A stretch of 64,000 nucleotides of DNA from an uncultured Pseudomonadota bacterium (GCA_903928445.1 CAIYRB010000010.1:21845-85844); one strand, 5' to 3'. Counted from the stretch's first letter, positions 53,238-62,576 are shown. Translations and numbers: made by a program. Notes: generated by a model not told the origin, from the letters alone.

Positions 53238-53618
53238 ATGATGGCGAAGGATTCAGGACGAAAGGTGTTAGTTGTCGAAGACGATATCGACCTGTGTGAT
53301 ATCGTTGCAGCGGAACTCGCCAGCGAGGGCTATGACGTAGCCCAAGAGTTTTCCGGCAATAGAGCGCTGGCCTGGTTGGGCCAGCACGCGGCTGACATTG
53401 TGGTGACCGATATCAAGATGCCCGATGGGACGGGTATCGATCTGCTTAAGTCTCTCACCGCCATGGGGTCCAGAGCGCCTTTGGTCATCTTGATGACGGG
53501 ATATTCGGGTGAAGGGGAGGCCGAACTCATAGCTCAAGGAGCCCGGGCGGTGGTGCGCAAGCCGGTGGATGTCGCCAAGCTCAGTGTCCTGATTGAGCAG
53601 TTGCTTCAATCAAAATGA
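53238..53618 (+). CDS. Single-domain response regulator
   Basis: ATG 53238 follows GAGAGGG. The 126 residues make one receiver domain: acidic pair EDD at 14-16, phosphoacceptor Asp 58 in VVTDIKMPDG, Thr in LMTGYSG near 92 and Lys in VVRKPV near 114. There is no output domain, so it signals by protein contact like CheY or Spo0F. The divergent neighbour is the degenerate histidine kinase; a small palindrome GTTGTatgACAAC (53177-53189) lies in the shared promoter region. Confidence 0.9.
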   Translation: MMAKDSGRKVLVVEDDIDLCDIVAAELASEGYDVAQEFSGNRALAWLGQHAADIVVTDIKMPDGTGIDLLKSLTAMGSRAPLVILMTGYSGEGEAELIAQGARAVVRKPVDVAKLSVLIEQLLQSK

Positions 53619-53701
53619 TCGATGCGACCTAGGTTGATTAGAATAGGTTGTAAAAAATCTTCCGGTCAATCTTTACTCAAACAAATTGAAGCGAGTCATC
53701 A

Positions 53702-54757
53702 ATGCACAATTTTACAAAGCTAATATGTGTGGCGGCGACTAGCGCCATCCTTTTACGGGCCGCCAGTAGCTGCTCCCGCAGCGCGAGCCCGTCGCCCGGT
53801 GTTACCCCAGGTCAAGCAACGGGCCAGGTTGGAAGCAATACCGTAGCATCTGGCAACCAAGCGGTGGTCGGGAGCAGCGTTCCCATATCACCTGGCAGTC
53901 AATCAGCGGTCGATTTAAGCGCTCCAAAAGTCGCTCCAAACATTGTCTCCGGAGTGTTTGGCGGCGGACCTTTTTATAACGACGCCGCCACGGTGATGCC
54001 GCTCATGCGCGCATCGGGCTTCAACACCATGATCTTGTGGACCGTTCACGTGAATGACAATGGCGATCTGGTATTCAATGACAAGTTGTTGGTTGCGGAT
54101 GGTGTCTATGTCGGAAGCAGTGCGTGGCCCGCACAAGTGGCGGACCTCAAAAGCAGTCCAACCTCCGTGCAGCGCATTGAACTCAGTGTCGGCTCGGCAG
54201 GTACGCGCGACTTTGAGAATATTGCCGCACTGATTGCAGCGCAAGGAATAGGTAATAGCAGCATTCTCTTTCGCAACTTCAGTGCCTTGCGCGCAGCTAT
54301 GGCCGCCGTCGATGCCATCAGCCTTGACGATGAAAGCGCCTACCTGCCAGACGCAACGGCGACCTTCGGCGGTATGCTGGCACGCCTAGGTTTCAAGATC
54401 AGCCTTTGTCCATACACCCAGGGTGATTTTTGGCGAACGGTGAAGACACAGCTTAATAGCCAGCAGCCTAACACGGTAGATCGCATCTATTTGCAAATGT
54501 ACGACGGTGGCGCGGGCAATGATCCTGCTGCATGGAATCGCATGTTTGGCGACTTGACGGTGCAAGCAGGACTGTGGAGTCGCCACGGTCATGGTTGCTA
54601 TAGCGGCGATACACCGACAGACGTCGCGCAGAAGCTGGCCCGCTACAAACCCGTGCTTAGCGGTGGCTGGATGTGGCTGCTCGACGACATGCTAGCCTGC
54701 GCTAATGTTTATCCCGTCAAGGACTATGCCGCAGCTATCAACACAGGCCTTAAATAA
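53702..54757 (+). CDS. Secreted protein with GH18-like barrel
   Basis: The 351-residue protein has an export signal with a possible lipobox Cys near 24 (AASSC), a Gly/Ser/Pro linker to about 75 and then a TIM-barrel-like domain (APNIVSGVFGGGPFYND at its start). The segment DAISLDDE near 204-211 matches the GH18 catalytic motif DxxDxDxE except that the second Asp is Ser; the catalytic Glu is kept. RIYLQMYDGG near 272 is also chitinase-like. It may be a chitinase-related enzyme or a sugar-binding relative. Confidence 0.6.
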   Translation: MHNFTKLICVAATSAILLRAASSCSRSASPSPGVTPGQATGQVGSNTVASGNQAVVGSSVPISPGSQSAVDLSAPKVAPNIVSGVFGGGPFYNDAATVMPLMRASGFNTMILWTVHVNDNGDLVFNDKLLVADGVYVGSSAWPAQVADLKSSPTSVQRIELSVGSAGTRDFENIAALIAAQGIGNSSILFRNFSALRAAMAAVDAISLDDESAYLPDATATFGGMLARLGFKISLCPYTQGDFWRTVKTQLNSQQPNTVDRIYLQMYDGGAGNDPAAWNRMFGDLTVQAGLWSRHGHGCYSGDTPTDVAQKLARYKPVLSGGWMWLLDDMLACANVYPVKDYAAAINTGLK

Positions 54758-54777
54758 ACTAGTATCTGTATCTTTTA

Positions 54778-54792
54778 GGCCCTTAGAGGGCC
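54778..54792. other. Perfect stem-loop after the GH18-like gene
   Basis: GGCCCT-TAG-AGGGCC is a perfect six-base stem. It lacks a T tract on either strand, so it is not a classical terminator. No gene is seen between 54758 and 55019. Confidence 0.4.
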
Positions 54793-55019
54793 CAGGGCAA
54801 CGGTCAAGCTGTGGTCCAATATGATCTGGTAAATTATGTCGACTGACGCTCCGATCTTTCTTGGAGCATATTCCAAGGTCACGGCGATTATTCCTAAGAT
54901 TCCTGAGACGTATATGGAGCTTTTAGGCCGGATACAGCCAGGCGCGGCATAGAGATGAGAGAAGATACGATGGATAGCGACCAATCGTGTTCCCAAGGTT
55001 CAGTGGTGCGCCTTTAGGC

Positions 55020-56888
55020 TCACGGCGTCAGCTCGATCACCGAAATCGATTGCGCCGGCATCGTGTACTTAAAAGCGTTGGCAGCGGACGCCGCCAGCGC
55101 GGTGCCAGCAACCACAGTGGCGCCGCCTGTGGCGGTCACCGTGTAAACATTGGCCTTGGTATACGCGGTGGGATGGAATACCCGGATTCCGGCAACTCTG
55201 CTGCTGTTGGCCTTGTTGATCGCAACGATGACCGTACGCGTCGAGTTGGTCGAATCAGTGCTACCATAGATGGCGGAGTTGGAGGTATCTGAGGTGGTTG
55301 CGCTGACTGAAGTGTCGGCAAACGCTTTGCCATGGCCATCATAATTGCGAAACGCCGCAAACGCAGCGTAGGTATAGGACTCGTCGCTATTTAGTGGCCA
55401 CATCTGCGCCATGGTGACGCCGTCACGGCCGAAAATACCCAGCACGTCCGCAGTGGCAAGGGCGCCGCTGATTGTGCCGCCGCCGCCATAGTTCCACTCA
55501 CTAAAGGACAGCTTAGTACCGGGATAGTGTGCCGCGATCTTTGCTAGTATACGGGGAATCAAATTGATCGGGCCAAGAGTGCTGTACTGTGTGATCCAGC
55601 TAGTCTCCGTGTAGGTGGAGTCCCACAGCGACCTCGGTGCGGCCTCGCGGGCTGTGACCAGGGTGCTGGTGGCTCCGGCATCGGTGATGCGCGTGCTACC
55701 ATCCGTCGCCTCGGGGTACCAATGCAGGTCGAGGCCGTCGACGACGCGCTTGCCAGTATTCGCCTCGGCGGCCTTCAATTGATCCAGGTAAAATTCAAGA
55801 AAGTCCCGATTGTTCGCGTCCGTGGCATTTTGTAAATTAGTATAGCCGCCCCAGCCGTAGCTGGCGGGACCCCAAACGAGCGCGTTCGGAGCGACCGCCT
55901 TGACCGCAGTGGCATATTGAATGGTGCGTTGCGCTAGCTCGGCGTAGGTGACCGGCGTCGGATGGATCTCGGCATGGGTGCTCGACCAAAGATCGGGCTC
56001 GTTGTCGAGCATGTACATGATATTGGTGGTCGGATACTTGGTCTGCACCCAGTTGACCATTTCATCCTGGTAAACATCGGCATCGGAAGTGTTGGGTGAT
56101 AGGCTAAAAAGTGTACCTTTTGCGGGCTTGTTTTGCTTAAACCGTGTCGTTAGGTAATTCGTGCCTGAATTGCGTACGTCTCCGCCCGGCCCAAGGTCTG
56201 CGGCGACAAAGTCGACGATCGGTACGGTGATCAATGCGCTGGCATTGGCGGCTACGGCAGCATCAACAAACAGCTTGAGCGCCTGGCCCGGTGTGCTGCA
56301 GCCGGCGACGGAGCACATGAAGTCGTCGTTCTCATACATATAGTCGCTGCCCGCGTTGGAGGCGTTATTCTCCCAATTAAATGCAGTCAGTCGATTACCG
56401 CCCAGGCGCACCGACGTCGCGCGGACCGCGGCCGCATGCGCGGTGTCGTTTAGTCCGTATACATAGGGTGATATGGCGTGAACCTGTTGATTGGCGTGAA
56501 CTTCGAAGGAGATGTCGACGCTGCCGACGCTGCCAGGGGTAATCGGCGTCGAGGTATTGGCTGGAGACGGTGCGGCCGGTGACGAGGGACTGGTAGGTGG
56601 CGGTGTCGCCGGACCTGCTGCGACGGCGGGAGGTGATGCGGGAGCAGGGGGTGCCTGCGGTGGGGTCGAACTCGTAGCTGGTACGACTGGATTTGGTGAA
56701 CTGCTGGCGGTCGTGCTGCCGTTGCTATCTGGCGTTGTGGCATCGCCGGCCCCCGTGGGTCCGGGGGATGCTTTGCCGTTCGTAGCTCCGGTTTGACTCA
56801 CTTGAGCCCGACTGCTTCCTGACTTGCTGTCACTGGAGCAACACACGGTCGTTCCGACCAGCAAAATTGCGGCGGTTAATCGGTACAA
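55020..56888 (-). CDS. Secreted glycoside hydrolase family 44-like enzyme
   Basis: TTG is the start, supported by GAGGAG seven bases upstream. The 622 residues begin with a lipoprotein-like signal (TTVCC), then a Ser/Pro/Ala-rich linker to about residue 120. The catalytic domain opens with SPYVYGLN and VRLGGNRLTAFNWENN near 160-174. The acid/base Glu 297 sits in MLDNEPDLW and the nucleophile Glu 464 in LSFSEWNYGG, both typical of GH44 endoglucanases/xyloglucanases. A C-terminal beta-sandwich starts near 520. Expected activity is cleavage of beta-1,4-glucans outside the cell. Confidence 0.85.
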   Translation of the reverse strand: MYRLTAAILLVGTTVCCSSDSKSGSSRAQVSQTGATNGKASPGPTGAGDATTPDSNGSTTASSSPNPVVPATSSTPPQAPPAPASPPAVAAGPATPPPTSPSSPAAPSPANTSTPITPGSVGSVDISFEVHANQQVHAISPYVYGLNDTAHAAAVRATSVRLGGNRLTAFNWENNASNAGSDYMYENDDFMCSVAGCSTPGQALKLFVDAAVAANASALITVPIVDFVAADLGPGGDVRNSGTNYLTTRFKQNKPAKGTLFSLSPNTSDADVYQDEMVNWVQTKYPTTNIMYMLDNEPDLWSSTHAEIHPTPVTYAELAQRTIQYATAVKAVAPNALVWGPASYGWGGYTNLQNATDANNRDFLEFYLDQLKAAEANTGKRVVDGLDLHWYPEATDGSTRITDAGATSTLVTAREAAPRSLWDSTYTETSWITQYSTLGPINLIPRILAKIAAHYPGTKLSFSEWNYGGGGTISGALATADVLGIFGRDGVTMAQMWPLNSDESYTYAAFAAFRNYDGHGKAFADTSVSATTSDTSNSAIYGSTDSTNSTRTVIVAINKANSSRVAGIRVFHPTAYTKANVYTVTATGGATVVAGTALAASAANAFKYTMPAQSISVIELTP

Positions 56889-57838
56889 GGCGTACTCCTC
56901 TATCGTGTAGAAGCATCATCGGGGTGGCCTAAGCTCATGTCAAGGCTCACCGTTTCCATAAGGGTTATCGGCGGAGCCTTTTGGGCGCATGAGCTAACAG
57001 GATATTCGGAGGAAAAATGGCGACTTAGAGCCAAATTTTTTCAGATAGACGCCACTGGCGGCGTGGTTCAACCCATTGCTAAGTAAAACTATGTTGGCAA
57101 ATAGTATCTGCGCGTTAGGAGCGCTTGATGCCATGGTTAACCGAGGCCCTATAGGTAAATGTAATAGTGTTTATCACAAGGTCGACAACTGATGGCTGGG
57201 GTGCCGGGCTCATTCGGGGGAAGGTTACGCTAAGGGCCTGTTAAACAATAACTGACAGGTTTTCTACTTGTGTGGACTTATTGTATAGAGAGACTTGGTG
57301 CCGATATACTGAAAGCAATGGAAGGGGCCGCCTCGGTGGAGTGCGGCGGGACCATTCCATTGCTTACTGTACGTCTCGGTCATGATCATCGCTCTCGCAC
57401 CAGCACCAGAGGCGCTTGGCAAAGGTCTTCTATATGACGCTTTTACCTTTAAACCAAGGCAGGTATGGGCAAGGATCTAGCCGTCAACATACCAGTGTGG
57501 GAATCGGGCTAAATAAGTTCGAGCTCAACCCGATCTTCTCTACCCCCTATTCCTACATAGGTCTCGACCGGAGTGGTATAATCGATAGTGCCTGTCGACC
57601 TACGCTTCAAATCGTCGTTACCTTAACGACTAGAAGCTACCTTCCAGTGCTTGCACCAACAAGACCCTCCATCGTCTAAGGACTGTCGACTGTTTGTGTG
57701 AGCACCCTCGGGTCAACACCGGTCTCGAAGCAATGGCGATTTCTGTCTCACACGCTCTGCTTTTGAAGATTCATCCCAAAACTCCGCATCCCAAAATGTA
57801 ACTAAAGTTAAATGTGGGAATCATTAAAGGGCATGGCC
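56889..57838. other. Long gene-poor stretch with a hairpin
   Basis: No supported gene lies in these 950 bases; an 87-codon frame at 57416-57679 has no ribosome site or domain. The clearest structure is a perfect 11-bp inverted repeat AAGCAATGGAA (57313-57323) / TTCCATTGCTT (57355-57365) enclosing a GC-rich inner stem. Its right arm is part of the 26-bp direct repeat at 57342-57367. Confidence 0.5.
57342..57367. repeat. 26-bp direct repeat, left copy
   Basis: The sequence from TGCGGCGGG to ATTGCTTAC is identical to 60187-60212. The copies lie in the same orientation about 2.8 kb apart and bracket the histidine kinase gene and mobile-gene debris. Confidence 0.8.
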
Positions 57839-59419
57839 ATGACTTTCGATGAAGAAATTTTTAAATGGTTGATCGTCAGTTTAACCACTTTCAATTTGAC
57901 GATCAGCTTTTTCTCATTTGTAACCAATAGGTTCAAGACTACGTCATCAATCTTTACGCTCATTTTGTCGATATTATTAGCGATATATTCGATAGTCATA
58001 TCATCCGTCTCTCTTGGCATTTACACGTTAAGTATTTCAGCATTCCTTCTTTGTTTTGCACCGATTACTTTCATCGGCCCCGTTGTCTACTTACTTGTTG
58101 ATTCTATACTGGCACCATCCGCCACCTTTTCACGAAAATCGCTATGTATTTTGCTTCCGGGACTGACCGGCCTAGTCTTCTCACTAACGGCTATGCAACA
58201 CAGCGATACAGAGATGATCGCAATGGTACAGTCCTATGCGCAAAGGCATTTTCTCCATGGACAGAGGCCCAGCCTCGGACTTTGGCTCACGTTTACCTTG
58301 GCGATATCCCAACAGCTTTGCTTCTACCTGCTGATATCCTTCCGGGTGTTTCGTGCGATGGTCTCGAGAAAAGCCACTGAAGACCACCAGGGCTGGATCC
58401 TTCTGTTCTTAAGCTTAGCGCCATTCCTCCTCGCCATCTGCGATATATTGATCCTCATCTTCGATCTAAACTTCGACTCGGGAATCCTAATTTTATGCTG
58501 CACGAGTCTTTATGCACTATTTCTCTTAAAAATATTATTAGGTGAAGCGAATCGCCGCCATGAAATGGAGCTAAAAGCCGAGATTCGTCTTCGCGAGTCT
58601 CAGGCCGCGACCCAAGAGGCAAGATTATTGGCGGCGAAATGGAGCGCAATTGCGTCACTCACCCAATCTTTGGCTCACGACGTTCGCAAGCCCTTCTCAA
58701 TGCTCAAGCTTGGCATTGAACGCATGGCATCCGTCGGAGATGATCCAGCAGAGGCGCGTAGCCTGGCTAGAAAAATACGAGAACATGTCGGCCAGGCATT
58801 TGATGAAGTCAACGGCATGATAGCCGATGTCCTAGACGTCGCAAGCGGCCATACCAATCTTCACCTTGTGCAATGCTCAATAGCTTCACTACTTGATCAC
58901 ACTCTGAGGCAAACGCTCCGATATCATGCAGACACCAAGATAGCGTTGACTTATGAGCTAAAGCATAGCTACCTCATCAAAGTTGACAGTGACCGCATAA
59001 AGCGTGTGATCGCCAATATTCTCGACAATGCACGCCAGGCACTCAAGGGGGGCGGTCGTATATGGGTAAGTACTAGAGACATCAGCGCAGCCAACGGCCC
59101 GATGGTAGAACTGGCCATAGGCAATTCAGACTCATTTATTTCGCCGGACATTTTAAAGCACATTTTCGATGCATTTTTTACCATCGGCAAGGCGGATGGT
59201 ACCGGACTGGGGTTGGCCATCTGCCATAAATTTATCATTGCCCATGGTGGCACTATCTACTGCAAGTCGGATGTCTCGACTGGTACAGAATTTTTCATGA
59301 CGCTACCCGCGGGTTCTCTCGCGAGCCAATCCGAACAGCAGACTGCCCTAAACCTACCTAGCAGCAGCATGGACATTCACGCTTCGTTCGAACGGAGCCT
59401 CAACACATCGAATGGCTAG
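57839..59419 (+). CDS. Multi-helix membrane histidine kinase
   Basis: ATG 57839 is chosen because AAAGGG lies seven bases upstream; earlier in-frame ATGs at 57812 and 57833 lack a well-spaced site. About seven hydrophobic helices fill the first 235 residues with no recognised sensor domain. A short coiled coil follows, then QSLAHDVRKPFSML with the phosphorylated His near 280, N box NILDNARQA, a degenerate G1 box (GNSDSF) and an intact DGTGLGLAICHKF box. The kinase looks active. No receiver gene is adjacent. The gene is more AT-rich than the core genes and lies between two direct repeats, so it may be acquired. Confidence 0.85.
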   Translation: MTFDEEIFKWLIVSLTTFNLTISFFSFVTNRFKTTSSIFTLILSILLAIYSIVISSVSLGIYTLSISAFLLCFAPITFIGPVVYLLVDSILAPSATFSRKSLCILLPGLTGLVFSLTAMQHSDTEMIAMVQSYAQRHFLHGQRPSLGLWLTFTLAISQQLCFYLLISFRVFRAMVSRKATEDHQGWILLFLSLAPFLLAICDILILIFDLNFDSGILILCCTSLYALFLLKILLGEANRRHEMELKAEIRLRESQAATQEARLLAAKWSAIASLTQSLAHDVRKPFSMLKLGIERMASVGDDPAEARSLARKIREHVGQAFDEVNGMIADVLDVASGHTNLHLVQCSIASLLDHTLRQTLRYHADTKIALTYELKHSYLIKVDSDRIKRVIANILDNARQALKGGGRIWVSTRDISAANGPMVELAIGNSDSFISPDILKHIFDAFFTIGKADGTGLGLAICHKFIIAHGGTIYCKSDVSTGTEFFMTLPAGSLASQSEQQTALNLPSSSMDIHASFERSLNTSNG

Positions 59420-59642
59420 CCTTGGCACATGGGAGGTTCGCTCGAAGCAAGCTCACTTCAATAGGTGTGTCTTCATCATTTGGTGAATCGAAACGTGAGC
59501 CTCGTTGACGGGCCTGCAGGAGCCTAGTGACGATGCAGTTTGGGAGCAGCAGGGCCGCCTACATCCCCCAGCCCGATGGCCGTGTAAGCCTATCAGAACA
59601 GGGTCTTCAGCCATATCTCGCTAGTCATACGGGCACCATAAA
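59420..59642. other. Short stretch without recognised features
   Basis: I see no gene here. It leads into the minus-strand integrase remnant. Confidence 0.4.
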
Positions 59643-59779
59643 CTAGAGGACAATACGCTCCACCTCGTTGGCGCTAACCTCGTCCTCTGACCGGTCATAG
59701 AGACGGGTTGTTTCGGCATTTGCATGTCCCGCTAGCTGCTGCGCCTTATCGAGCGTGCCGCCGGCTTTGCGATAAAGAG
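59643..59779 (-). pseudogene. C-terminal remnant of a tyrosine-family integrase
   Basis: The minus strand is open from 59779 to a TAG at 59645-59643. The translation holds AGGTLDKAQQLAGHANAETT followed by RLYDRS and an acidic tail ending VERIVL. This is the C-terminal signature of tyrosine recombinases: (L/A)GH with the second active-site His, TT, and the nucleophile Tyr in RLYDR. The upstream part is lost or frameshifted. It is not the missing half of the stump at 5.1-5.5 kb in any obvious way. Confidence 0.65.
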
Positions 59780-59817
59780 TTCACATATTCGCGCTCGTAA
59801 CTGAGAGTCTCTTGCAC

Positions 59818-59979
59818 TTATTTTAGGTTCAGCACCGTCGTGGCACCCAGCACGTTTCGGGGCTTTTTACGCTTAAATAGCCCAAACCCCTTCATGTACC
59901 GGCGCACCGTTGGATACGACGGCGCTACTCCAAGTCCTATCTGGTGTGAAGGCAGCCGGAGCGCTGAGCCACAGGGGTT
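59818..59979 (-). pseudogene. Fragment with a transposase-like HTH segment
   Basis: The minus strand is open for 53 codons ending in TAA. It contains GVAPSYPTVRRYMKGFGLFK and RKKPRN, which looks like the recognition helix and basic linker of an IS-type transposase or related HTH protein. No start codon or ribosome site exists. Together with the integrase remnant 40 bp downstream it suggests decayed mobile DNA. Confidence 0.4.
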
Positions 59980-60020
59980 TTAGGGGATGTAATCCCCTAT
60001 CCGATACGCCTCAAAAATGA

Positions 60021-60185
60021 TCCGCGCCTGCATTAAAAAATCGCATTCGTAAATACATCGACGCAAGCTGGAAAAGTGACCGATACATAAGCGTTGACGA
60101 TTTTGCCCAGAAGGCGTTCAGCTTATTACCGATTCTTGACGTGGTTAGCATGGATCGAAGCTCCGAAATAGCCGCCGCCAATTGA
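60021..60185 (+). pseudogene. 3' fragment of an unidentified gene
   Basis: A 54-codon open frame follows an in-frame TGA. Its translation (KNRIRKYIDASWKSDRYISV, later AQKAFSLLPILDVVSMDR) has protein-like composition, but no start codon with a ribosome site. It stops 1 bp before the right copy of the 26-bp repeat. Probably a gene tail cut by rearrangement. Confidence 0.3.
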
Positions 60186-60186
60186 A

Positions 60187-60212
60187 TGCGGCGGGACCAT
60201 TCCATTGCTTAC
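60187..60212. repeat. 26-bp direct repeat, right copy
   Basis: Identical to 57342-57367. Here the first bases pair with CCGCCGC at 60172-60178, so this copy also sits in a GC-rich hairpin (CCGCCGC / GCGGCGG). The 280 bases that follow, up to 60491, hold no recognised gene. Confidence 0.8.
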
Positions 60213-60491
60213 GCTTCGAGCGGCAATGGGCCCACGGCCCTAGATCATGTCGCGGTCCGAGTATATGGGCCGCGTTTGGTGCTTACCAGAAGGCTTCTGA
60301 AACGCGTGCCGAGCCGCGCGTCTTTAAACTCGCATCCTGCGAGCTCGTCATCAATCCATGATTTCATTCAACCATTGAATATGATGTCGAAAATGCCGTC
60401 AATTTGTAGGTAATTGAAAGGATGGCTAAGCACTTACGTAAGACCTAGCCCCCGACCTCGGTCACACAGCCACTAACACAGTCGCATAGCC

Positions 60492-62576
60492 TTACGACGC
60501 GCTTGAAAGCCGTTCGTCGATTTTGCTGTCGTCTATTTCCGTCTCGTCCGTAGATTTTTTCTTGCCTCCTGGTGGGGGAGAAATTTTAATAGAGGTTTCC
60601 TGAGCCAATTTAAACAATTCATCCTCCTCTTTTTTCGTGCTGATCGTGGTCATTTTCTCTTTCCCTTCTGATTTGAAACTAGGCTTCATTGGAAGCGGTA
60701 GTGGATGAGCAAATTCTCCGTAGATCAGCGCTAGAAAATTATCTTCCATATCTTCTGTGCTCTCTAGATAATTTAGTAAGAAGCACTCATATTTAAGTCC
60801 GTGCTTATCTTCCACGGTGTATTTTTTTCTGAAAAATTTACTTAAGCTGAGGTTATCGGCGGCTGCAATTAGTCCTGATCCAACTAGGGCTAGGTTTTTC
60901 CCGTGCTGTTTATAAAAGTCTTCATTCATCGCTTCTTCAAATCTCTTGCACATATTCACAAAATGGCCCTGCACCTCGAACGTAAATCGATCAGAGTAAC
61001 CGTCAAGTAGGTACTCGCAAGGACCAATGGATGCTGATATTTTTATAGATATCTTTGGAAGTTTAAGACGAGCTAAATCGCTATTTACACCTTCGACTTC
61101 CCCTAATGCGGCTATTATGCTCGCAAGTGCTGCATTAGCCATAGCAGAGTCAGTAATCAAAGTTGAACCAGGCAGCCCACATACATGATGAAGGTTATCT
61201 CCGGCCGTCTTTATCATCTCGAAACCGTGTTCTGCAAAAATAGGTCCAAAGCGGTCAAAGGCGACTTTCTTTGCTTTGCCTACAGAACCTCTAGGTAAAT
61301 TTTCATACATTTTCCCGAAGCCGACGATATCTAAAAAGATGTTTACTAGCTTATCTTCCCCTTTTATTGTGCCTCGAATTTCCTCGAATGAGGCGTTTGA
61401 ATTGAGCAAATAAGAGATTGAGTCAATTATACTTTTGGGAGCGAAGCCTCCAACAAATCTCGTCAGTGTTTTGTTCGCGTTATAATTGTAAATATGCTTT
61501 CCGATTATTTTGTACATTCCATAAACTGAAAATAGAAATAAACCATGGCCTAGGTAATATTGGTTTCCAAAATAATAATCGCTGAGGATATTTGAAAAAA
61601 AGAAGGGAGTACCAACCATTATGAACAGAAGAAAAGAGGGATTTTCTCGGTTCACATAAATTAAAAGGGGAACCGCTAGCGTCATTGGAAGGTATACTGC
61701 ATAACAGGCTAAAAAGAAGGTCGAAAAGGAGGCCTTGCTTACCAAAAACAGGAAAAATCCTATGCACAGGAGTGCTGAAGTGGACCACCAAGAATTTTGC
61801 CAAGTTCCCTTTTTACCAGAAATAAGAAATCCGAAAAGGATAAAGCTAGGCAAGAAAATTGCCATCGCACACAGGTTAAGGATAAATGGGGCTAGCTGGT
61901 TATTAGAAATATAGCTCCAAACCCCTGTAGTGAGAATGTCGTAGAAGACTATCGCGGTTGACCCGCATATGAGATGTCGGTAGGCATGTTTTCCTTCGTC
62001 AATTGTGGAAATTAAAGCTAAAGAAATTAGAGCGATCAATGCCGAAATGATAGCAAATACCGTATGGATATCGTTCTTGATGAAGTTAATAATTTTATAT
62101 TTTGACAGTTTGGACGCAGGAATAATTTCAAGATTTTCACCTCGAAATCCTCCAAACTTACTTAGTCCTTTCGCCGTCAGAAAAATAGAAAAATGATCCT
62201 GAGAAGATTTGGGGAGGTTAAAAATCCGATACGAATACAGGTTAACAGGCATTTTCGATTGAAAGTTTTGCTCGATAGGCACCATATTTTCGCCATTTAC
62301 TTGCAAAGATATGGGAGCCCATATGGGAGGTAAAACTAGATACAGGCCTTCGGATGAAGATGGATATTTATTTTCAACTGTTATTTTATATTCAACTTCT
62401 TCGATGTCTTGATTAGTGTCGAATACATCAGACCACTTGAAATTTAAGCCTGAGAAGTTTTTGGTTATACCTTTATTCGAGACCGACCATGTAGATTGAA
62501 CGGATGACGAGGCAAAGACAGGAATGGATGTCGATGTCAGTAATAATAAAAATAATTTATATAATCTATTTTTCAT
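60492..62576 (-). CDS. Seven-helix receptor with class III nucleotidyl cyclase domain
   Basis: The 694-residue protein has a signal peptide (to about 22), a periplasmic beta-rich domain (25-165) like the ligand-binding parts of 7TMR-DISM receptors, seven predicted transmembrane helices (about 170-360), and a cytosolic cyclase domain (405-600). Metal ligands Asp 416 (FLDIVGF) and Asp 460 (KTAGDN), base-contact Lys 456, and transition-state Asn 541 and Arg 545 (HFVNMCKRFEEA) are present. His 538 stands where adenylyl cyclases usually have Asp. It should make cAMP or cGMP in response to an outside signal. Its ATG overlaps the stop of the GNAT gene. The gene is strongly AT-rich. Confidence 0.82.
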   Translation of the reverse strand: MKNRLYKLFLLLLTSTSIPVFASSSVQSTWSVSNKGITKNFSGLNFKWSDVFDTNQDIEEVEYKITVENKYPSSSEGLYLVLPPIWAPISLQVNGENMVPIEQNFQSKMPVNLYSYRIFNLPKSSQDHFSIFLTAKGLSKFGGFRGENLEIIPASKLSKYKIINFIKNDIHTVFAIISALIALISLALISTIDEGKHAYRHLICGSTAIVFYDILTTGVWSYISNNQLAPFILNLCAMAIFLPSFILFGFLISGKKGTWQNSWWSTSALLCIGFFLFLVSKASFSTFFLACYAVYLPMTLAVPLLIYVNRENPSFLLFIMVGTPFFFSNILSDYYFGNQYYLGHGLFLFSVYGMYKIIGKHIYNYNANKTLTRFVGGFAPKSIIDSISYLLNSNASFEEIRGTIKGEDKLVNIFLDIVGFGKMYENLPRGSVGKAKKVAFDRFGPIFAEHGFEMIKTAGDNLHHVCGLPGSTLITDSAMANAALASIIAALGEVEGVNSDLARLKLPKISIKISASIGPCEYLLDGYSDRFTFEVQGHFVNMCKRFEEAMNEDFYKQHGKNLALVGSGLIAAADNLSLSKFFRKKYTVEDKHGLKYECFLLNYLESTEDMEDNFLALIYGEFAHPLPLPMKPSFKSEGKEKMTTISTKKEEDELFKLAQETSIKISPPPGGKKKSTDETEIDDSKIDERLSSAS

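Noticed and set aside
54775..54996. 73-codon minus-strand frame between the two glycosidase-like genes
   Set aside because: No ribosome site; the hydrophobic stretch is not a convincing membrane helix and nothing around supports it.
57416..57679. 87-codon frame in the gene-poor stretch
   Set aside because: No ribosome site, no recognisable domain and unordered composition.
5098..59779. Integrase stump at 5 kb and integrase C-terminus at 59.7 kb as two halves of one gene
   Set aside because: They are both minus-strand but 54 kb apart, with core genes between them. A split by rearrangement cannot be shown from one window.
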